Positions 58,831 through 64,000 of a stretch of 64,000 bases of DNA are shown here, piece after piece. The stretch is from positions 24,891 to 88,890 of the forward strand of contig NZ_JAIOAB010000027.1 in assembly GCF_019890635.1 (NCBI RefSeq), written 5' to 3'. The position numbers and the translations under genes are program-made. A model generated the notes under the pieces. It saw nothing but the letters and a program-made list of their open reading frames with translations, was not told the origin of the DNA and ran no database searches. Every line of letters begins with the position of its first letter. The first letter of the stretch is position 1. The DNA is from Streptomyces sennicomposti (GTDB taxonomy: Bacteria > Actinomycetota > Actinomycetes > Streptomycetales > Streptomycetaceae).

Positions 58831-59625
58831 TCAGGCGGCCGCGGAACGGGTCCGCAGCAGGATGTCGTCGAGCACGGCCTCGAAGTCGTCCGCCTTCACC
58901 AGCACCCGCACCCGTTCCCGGCCGTCCTCGACGATCAGCAGGCGCCGGCCGGTCAGCGTCATCTGCCCGTTCTCCAGGGCCCGGCCGCGGATGTACGTCA
59001 CATGGGCGGAGAGCATCCGGGCGTAGGCGTCCAGCTCGGGGTGGTCGGCGTCCAGCCACTCGGAGAACGCCCGCGGCCGCAGCCGGAAGCGGTGGACGAC
59101 GCCCCACTCGCCGTCCCGGGGGCGGCGCTCCAGGTAGTGGAAGCCGTCGTCGTCCTCGCGCACCCGGAAGGCCGTGCCGTACTGCTCCTGCGGCTCGGCC
59201 GACACGCGGACCGGCTCGATCAGGGAGGGGCCGGAGTAGCCGACGTCCGCCAGGTACCACTCGCCGTCGATCCGCACGCCGTTGAACAGGTGCTCCATGT
59301 CCGGGCCGTAGGAGCCGTCCGGGCCGCGCACTCCGGCGGACAGCACCACGACCTCGTAGCCGAGCCGGGTCAGCAGCGCCCGGAAGAGGCCGTTGAGCTC
59401 GTAGCAGACGCCGCCGCGGCCGCCGACGATCACCTCCTGGTAGACGGCGTCGACGTCGATGTCGACGCCGTCCCAGATGGCCGTGCCGCGTTCCCCGTTG
59501 AGGAAGTTGTCGAACGGCACGGTCATCAGGTGCCGCTTGTGCAGCAGCCGCAGCGTCTCCGCGGTGGGGGCCGGTACGGGGCCGGTGTGGCCCAGTACGG
59601 ACAGGTAGTGGTCGAGGTCGAACAT
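58831..59625 (-). CDS. Amide synthase (RifF-like arylamine N-acetyltransferase homologue)
   Basis: 264 residues of the N-acetyltransferase fold. The triad is complete: Cys74 (GGRGGVCYELNGLF), His112 (MEHLFNGVRID) and Asp127 (WYLADVGY), the same spacing as RifF. In ansamycin pathways this enzyme takes the finished polyketide from the last ACP and joins it to the arylamine starter, closing the macrolactam. Its place directly behind a PKS module that has no thioesterase makes this role much more likely than xenobiotic acetylation. ATG 59625 begins MFDLDHYLSVLG. 48 bases from the PKS stop, one operon. Confidence 0.93.
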   Translation of the reverse strand: MFDLDHYLSVLGHTGPVPAPTAETLRLLHKRHLMTVPFDNFLNGERGTAIWDGVDIDVDAVYQEVIVGGRGGVCYELNGLFRALLTRLGYEVVVLSAGVRGPDGSYGPDMEHLFNGVRIDGEWYLADVGYSGPSLIEPVRVSAEPQEQYGTAFRVREDDDGFHYLERRPRDGEWGVVHRFRLRPRAFSEWLDADHPELDAYARMLSAHVTYIRGRALENGQMTLTGRRLLIVEDGRERVRVLVKADDFEAVLDDILLRTRSAAA

Positions 59626-59673
59626 GGTGAGGTCCGTTTCTCTTCGGTGCCGGGCGGTCGCGGTCGTCGGGGC

Positions 59674-62600
59674 TCAGGCGTACTCGGCGGCCGGCGCCGC
59701 CACGTGGTCGAGCAGGTACTCGGCGAGCAGACCGGGCGTGGGCTGGTCGAACAGGAGCATCACGGGCAGTTCGGCGCCGATCTCCGCGGCGAGGCGGTTG
59801 CGCAGCTCGACGGCGGTCAGCGAGTTGAAGCCGATGTCGAAGAAGCCCTCGTCGGCGTCGACCGCGCCGGCGTCGGAGTGGCCGAGCACGGCGGCGGTCT
59901 CGGCGCGCACCAGGTCGAGGAGCGCCGCGGGGCGTTCGCCGGCGGGCAGGGCGGCGTAGCGGTCGCGGAAGGACTGCTGGTCGTCGGCGTCGGTGGGCAT
60001 GTCGCTCTCCTGGAACAGGGGGTTGGGGACGTCGGATGCCGCTGTCGCGGGCTGGAACTGCTCGAGCCAGTAGGAGCGGTGCTGGAAGGCGTAGGTGGGC
60101 AGCGCGGCGAGCGCCTCGGGCGGGACCGGCACGTCGTGGCCGAGCAGTCCCGTCCAGTCGACGCTGCCGCCGCGCACGTACAGCTCGGCCAGCGAGGCGG
60201 CGAACCGCTCCGGGCCGCCTTCGTCGCGCCGCAGCGACCCCACGACGACGGTGGGCGCCCCGGACCGCTCCACGTTCTCGCGCAGCGCCATGTTGAGCAC
60301 GGGGTGGGCGCTGACCTCGACGAAAGCGTGGTGGCCGGTGGCGGTGAGGGCGTCGACCGCGGCGGCGAAGCGGACCTCGTGGCGCAGGTTGCCGTACCAG
60401 TAGGCGGCGTCCAGCGGGGTCGTGCCGTCGAGCCAGGCGTCCCGGTAGGTGGAGTACATCGGGATCTTCGGGGTCTGGGGCCGCAACCCCGCGAGGGCGG
60501 TGGCGAGTTCGTCCTCGATGGCCTCGACGTGGCCGGTGTGCGAGGCGTAGTCGACCGGGATCACGCGGGCCCGGATCCCGGCCTGCTCCGCCGCCTCGCG
60601 GAAGTCCCCGAGGGCGCCCGCGTCACCGGCGACGACGGTGGACGCCGGCCCGTTGACCGCGGCGATCTCGATGCTCCCGCCGTACTCGGCGATGCGGTCC
60701 TCGGCCTCCGCCCGGGAGACGGGCAGGAACATCATCCCGCCCCGCCCGGCGAGCCGCGAGCCGATGGCCTGGCTGCGCAGCGCCACCACCCGGGCGGCGT
60801 CGTCCAGGCCGAGGGCGCCCGCGATGTGCGCGGCGGCGATCTCGCCCTGCGAGTGACCCACCACCGCGTCCGGCTGCACGCCGTAGTGCTGCCACAGCCG
60901 GGCCAGCGCCACCATGACGGCGAACGACGCCGGCTGGACCACGTCCACCCGGGCGAAGTCCGGCGCGCCCTCCGCCTGCCGCACCACGTCCAGCAGGTCC
61001 CAGTCGACGTACGCCGACAGCGCCTTCGCGCAGTCGGCGATGGCCTGCGCGAAGACCCACTCGGTCTCCAGGAGCCGGGCGCCCATGCCCGCCCACTGGT
61101 GTCCCTGGCCGGGGAAGACGAACACCGTCCTGCCGTCGACGTCCGCGGCGCCCGTCACCACGTTCGGCGCCTGCTCGCCCGCGGCCAGCGCCGTCAGCCC
61201 GCCGGACAGTTCCGCGTCCGTCGAGCCCAACACGACCGCCCGCCGGTTCAGGCGGGCCCGGTGGAAGGCCAGCCCTCGCGCGACGGCCGCGGCGTCGAGC
61301 CGTTCCGACGGCGCCGGCAGCCGGCCGGCCTGGGCGCGCAGCGCGGCCTCGGTCCGGGCGGACACGATCCAGGGGACGACGACGGGCCGGGGCGCGCTCC
61401 GAGCTTCGGGCTGCTCCGGGGCCTGTTCGAGGACGATGTGGGCGTTGGTGCCGCTCACACCGAACGAGGACACCGCGGCCCGGCGGGGGCGGCCGGTCCG
61501 CGGCCATTCCCGGCGTTCGGTGAGCAGTTCGACCGCGCCGGCGCTCCAGTCGACCTTCGTGGACGGCCGGTCCACGTGCAGCGTCTTCGGCAGCACGCCG
61601 TGCCGCATCGCCTGCACCATCTTGATGATCCCGGCGACGCCGGCCGCCGACTGCGCATGGCCGATGTTGGACTTCAGCGACCCGAGGAACAGCGGGTAGC
61701 CGCGGTTCCCGCCGTACGTCGCGAGCAGCGCCTGCGCCTCGATCGGGTCGCCCAGGGCGGTGCCCGTACCGTGGCCCTCGACCGCGTCCACCCCGTCCGG
61801 AGTGAGCCCGGCGTTGGCGAGCGCGGCACGGATGACGCGCTGCTGGGACGGCCCGTTGGGCGCGGTCAGGCCGTTGGAGGTGCCGTCCTGGTTGACGGCC
61901 GAGCCGCGCACCACCGCCAGCACCGGATGTCCCAGCCGCCGCGCGTCCGACAGCCGCTCCAGGGCGAGGACGCCGACGCCCTCCGCCCAGCCGGTGCCGT
62001 CGGCCGCGTCCGCGAACGCCTTGCAGCGGCCGTCCCGGGCCAGTCCGCGCTGGGTGGAGAACTCCACGAACACTCCGGGCGTGCCCATCACCGCGACGCC
62101 GCCCGCGAGCGCCATGTCGATCTCCCCGCTGCGCAGCGCCTGCGCGGCCAGGTGCACGGCGACCAGCGACGACGAGCAGGCCGTGTCCACGGTGATCGCC
62201 GGGCCCTCCAGACCGAGCGTGTAGGAGACCCGGCCGGAGGCCACGCTGCCCGAGTTGCCCGTGCCGAGGAAGCCTTCCAGTCCCTTGGGGGTGAACTCCA
62301 GGCCCGGCGCGTAGTCGTGGTACATCACGCCGGAGTAGACGCCGACCTTGCCGCCCGCCAGCGCGGACGGGTCGAGTCCCGCCCGCTCCAGGGCCTCCCA
62401 GGACGTCTCCAGCAGCAGCCGCTGCTGCGGGTCCATGGCGAGCGCCTCGCGCGGCGAGATCCCGAAGAATCCCGCGTCGAACTCGGCGGCGCCGTCGAGG
62501 AACCCGCCCTGGTTCACGTACGAGGTGCCGGGGCGCTCCGGGTCGGGGTCGAAGAGCCGCTCCAGGTCCCAGCCCCGGTTGTCGGGGAAGCCGGAGACGG

Positions 62601-62799
62601 CGTCACGGCCCTCGGCGACCAGCTCCCACAGCTCGTCCGGGGTGCTCACCCCGCCGGGCAGCCGGCACGCCATGCCGACGATCGCGATCGGCTCGCGGGC
62701 CGCCGCGGCCATGCGCTGGTTCTCCTGCTTGAGGCGCTCGTTCTCCATCAGCGAGGCGCGCAGCGCCTCGACGACCTTGTCGCTGGGCGTCGTACCCAT
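59674..62799 (-). CDS. Type I PKS, terminal single module KS-AT-ACP
   Basis: 1041 residues. Docking helix 1-32 (PSDKVVEALRASLMENERLKQEN). KS 35-455 with Cys208 (DTACSSS), His343 (EGHGTGT) and His381 (NIGHAQ). AT about 558-850: FPGQGHQW, active Ser650 in GHSQG, and YASH (751-754), the methylmalonyl-CoA signature. ACP about 955-1030 with the phosphopantetheine Ser993 (GFNSLTAVELR). There is no KR, DH, ER or TE between AT and ACP, so the last extension unit should stay a 2-methyl-3-ketoacyl thioester. GGAGGATCTG precedes the ATG. It accepts the chain from the PKS encoded upstream and passes it to the amide synthase. Confidence 0.96.
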   Translation of the reverse strand: MGTTPSDKVVEALRASLMENERLKQENQRMAAAAREPIAIVGMACRLPGGVSTPDELWELVAEGRDAVSGFPDNRGWDLERLFDPDPERPGTSYVNQGGFLDGAAEFDAGFFGISPREALAMDPQQRLLLETSWEALERAGLDPSALAGGKVGVYSGVMYHDYAPGLEFTPKGLEGFLGTGNSGSVASGRVSYTLGLEGPAITVDTACSSSLVAVHLAAQALRSGEIDMALAGGVAVMGTPGVFVEFSTQRGLARDGRCKAFADAADGTGWAEGVGVLALERLSDARRLGHPVLAVVRGSAVNQDGTSNGLTAPNGPSQQRVIRAALANAGLTPDGVDAVEGHGTGTALGDPIEAQALLATYGGNRGYPLFLGSLKSNIGHAQSAAGVAGIIKMVQAMRHGVLPKTLHVDRPSTKVDWSAGAVELLTERREWPRTGRPRRAAVSSFGVSGTNAHIVLEQAPEQPEARSAPRPVVVPWIVSARTEAALRAQAGRLPAPSERLDAAAVARGLAFHRARLNRRAVVLGSTDAELSGGLTALAAGEQAPNVVTGAADVDGRTVFVFPGQGHQWAGMGARLLETEWVFAQAIADCAKALSAYVDWDLLDVVRQAEGAPDFARVDVVQPASFAVMVALARLWQHYGVQPDAVVGHSQGEIAAAHIAGALGLDDAARVVALRSQAIGSRLAGRGGMMFLPVSRAEAEDRIAEYGGSIEIAAVNGPASTVVAGDAGALGDFREAAEQAGIRARVIPVDYASHTGHVEAIEDELATALAGLRPQTPKIPMYSTYRDAWLDGTTPLDAAYWYGNLRHEVRFAAAVDALTATGHHAFVEVSAHPVLNMALRENVERSGAPTVVVGSLRRDEGGPERFAASLAELYVRGGSVDWTGLLGHDVPVPPEALAALPTYAFQHRSYWLEQFQPATAASDVPNPLFQESDMPTDADDQQSFRDRYAALPAGERPAALLDLVRAETAAVLGHSDAGAVDADEGFFDIGFNSLTAVELRNRLAAEIGAELPVMLLFDQPTPGLLAEYLLDHVAAPAAEYA

Positions 62800-62832
62800 C
62801 AGATCCTCCGTGTGGGGCGGTCAGTTGGCTGG

Positions 62833-63999
62833 TCAGGCGCCGAGGGCGCCCAGGGCACGGGCCACCAGGTCGTCGGCGTCCATGGCGGCGATGCGGTGCA
62901 GCTCCGCCTCCACCGCCACCGCGGCGGCCGGGGCGGCGGGCTCGGCCGGCGTCTCCTGCTCCGGCGCGGTGTCGGGCAGCAGCTCGGCCAGCAGGTGGCG
63001 GGCCAGCGCGGCCGGGGCCGGGTAGTCGAAGATCAGCGTGGCCGGCAGTCGCACACCGGTCGCGGTGGCGAGCCGGTTGCGCAGCTCGACCGCGGTGAGC
63101 GAGTCGAAGCCGACCTCCTTGAAGGGCTGTTCGGGCCGGACCGGCTGGCCGCCCAGCACCGTCGAGGCGTGGGTGCGCACCAGCTCCAGGACGCGGCGCC
63201 GCCGGTCCGCCTCGGGCAGGCCGGCCAGCTCCCCGGCGAGGGACGCCCCGTCGGCGTGCGCACCGTGGGCCGCCTTGCGGGGCGGGCTCACCAGCGCGCG
63301 GAAGACGACCGGGAGCCTGCGCTCGGCCGCCGCGGCGCGCAGCGCGGGGAAGTTCATCCGGCTCGCCACCCGGACCGCCTCGGACGAGCGCAGCGCCGCG
63401 TCGAACAGGGCCATGCCCTCCTCGGCGGACAGGGCGAGCGCGCCCTGCCGGCTCATGCGGTCCTGATCGCCCCCGTCGAGGTGCCCGGTCATGCCGCTCG
63501 CGTCCGCCCACAGTCCCCAGGCGAGGGAGACGGCGGGGAAGCCGTCGGCGCGCAGGGCGTGGGCGTAGGCGTCGAGGGCGGCGTTGGCGGCGGCGTAGTT
63601 GGCCTGCCCGGGGTTCCCGAGGGTGCCGGCCGCGGAGGAGTACAGGACGAACGCGGCCAGATCCTGGTCCCTCGTCAGCTCGTACAGGTGGCGGGCCGCG
63701 TCCGTCTTCGGCGCGAACACCGCGTCCAGGTGCTGCGCGGTCTGCGCCGTGAAGGTGGCGTCGCTCAGCGCTCCGGCGGTGTGGACGACGGCGGTGAGCG
63801 GGTGGTCGGGGTCGATGCCCGCGAGGGCGGCGGCGAGTTGGTCGCGGTCGGCCGCGTCGGCGGCCACGACGGTGACATGCGCGCCGAGTTCGGACAGCTC
63901 ACGGGTGAGGTCGCCGGCCCCGGGCGCGTCGGGTCCACGGCGGCTGAGCAGCAGCAGACGCCGGACGCCGTGAGCCGTGACCACATGCCGGGCCGCCAA
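62833..63999 (-). CDS. Type I PKS, C-terminal part (KR-ACP-docking), cut by window edge
   Basis: 388 residues readable; the gene continues beyond base 64000. Seen: the last two thirds of a ketoreductase (LLLSRRGPDAPGA, HTAGALSDATF, catalytic Ser/Tyr in YSSAAGTLGNPGQANYAAAN). The stereo-motif reads LSD where B-type KRs have LDD, keeping the diagnostic second Asp, so B-type is likely. Then an ACP (EVGFDSLTAVELR) and a C-terminal docking helix (AVEAELHRIAAMDADDLVARAL). The docking end fits the N-terminal helix of the next protein, 33 bases away. Confidence 0.95.
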   Translation of the reverse strand: MAARHVVTAHGVRRLLLLSRRGPDAPGAGDLTRELSELGAHVTVVAADAADRDQLAAALAGIDPDHPLTAVVHTAGALSDATFTAQTAQHLDAVFAPKTDAARHLYELTRDQDLAAFVLYSSAAGTLGNPGQANYAAANAALDAYAHALRADGFPAVSLAWGLWADASGMTGHLDGGDQDRMSRQGALALSAEEGMALFDAALRSSEAVRVASRMNFPALRAAAAERRLPVVFRALVSPPRKAAHGAHADGASLAGELAGLPEADRRRRVLELVRTHASTVLGGQPVRPEQPFKEVGFDSLTAVELRNRLATATGVRLPATLIFDYPAPAALARHLLAELLPDTAPEQETPAEPAAPAAAVAVEAELHRIAAMDADDLVARALGALGA

Positions 64000-64000
64000 T

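Noticed and set aside
58831..59625. Arylamine N-acetyltransferase as a detoxification enzyme
   Set aside because: The gene sits between a thioesterase-less PKS module and a Rif-Orf19-like hydroxylase, which makes amide synthase the better reading.

Overview
The window is a piece of a Streptomyces chromosome. It is very GC-rich, with strong third-position GC bias, GTG starts, GTGA/ATGA start-stop overlaps and families typical of the genus: a helix-turn-helix MurA, SepF-like SflB, DasR boxes, a PaaX-linked aromatic-CoA cluster, DUF4236, DUF6099 and DUF6299. No rRNA, tRNA, CRISPR array, insertion sequence or phage gene was recognised. The order sflB - arcA/arcB - helix-turn-helix murA - aconitase looks like the conserved core of Streptomyces chromosomes. 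That comparison is from memory of the S. coelicolor SCO5960-SCO6000 region and was not checked.

0-14 kb is housekeeping: aconitase (acnA), a small DUF4236 protein, a helix-turn-helix/MurA fusion, a TrmH-type rRNA methyltransferase, a decayed MFS transporter, Fe-superoxide dismutase with a Nur-like box, precorrin-8X methylmutase, two tandem ATP-grasp ligases, a dihydrolipoyl dehydrogenase, a DUF488 protein and a secreted DUF6299 protein. acnA and the murA-like gene are separated by about 0.9 kb. That gap holds two palindromes sharing the half-sites ATCTC-N6-GAGAT.

14-22 kb is a compact cluster for an aromatic acid, most likely 2-aminobenzoate (anthranilate), used as its CoA thioester. It encodes a CoA ligase, a fused flavin monooxygenase/old-yellow-enzyme reductase, acyl-CoA dehydrogenase, enoyl-CoA hydratase, a RidA deaminase and a PaaX-type repressor. 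Similar operator-like sequences lie in two of its promoters. 22-31 kb holds an anti-sigma-like ATPase, an arginine deiminase pathway (permease, arcB, arcA) and a complete Pnkp/Hen1 RNA-repair cassette.

31-44 kb has an LLM oxidoreductase, a TRIC channel, the block DUF6099 - MazG-like - AAA ATPase - SflB, an MFS pump, and secreted polysaccharide enzymes (CE4 esterase and GH11 xylanase with almost identical CBM2 modules, and a chitin-type AA10 LPMO behind two DasR boxes). A ruined two-component system and a pair of HEAT-repeat proteins follow; one of the pair carries a MerR domain.

From about 46 kb to the window end is the left part of an ansamycin-type biosynthetic cluster: RifI-like dehydrogenase, RifH-like class II DAHP synthase, membrane O-acyltransferase, secreted BBE-type oxidase, P450 plus ferredoxin, Gfo/Idh/MocA oxidoreductase, DHA2 exporter, Rif-Orf19/GdmM-like flavin hydroxylase, RifF-like amide synthase and type I PKS modules. 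The last PKS module is KS-AT-ACP with no reductive domain and a methylmalonyl-type AT. The chain should therefore reach the amide synthase as a 2-methyl-3-keto thioester, an unusual end for an ansamycin. The cluster runs off the right edge; the remaining PKS modules and the AHBA synthase, kinase and phosphatase genes are expected there.
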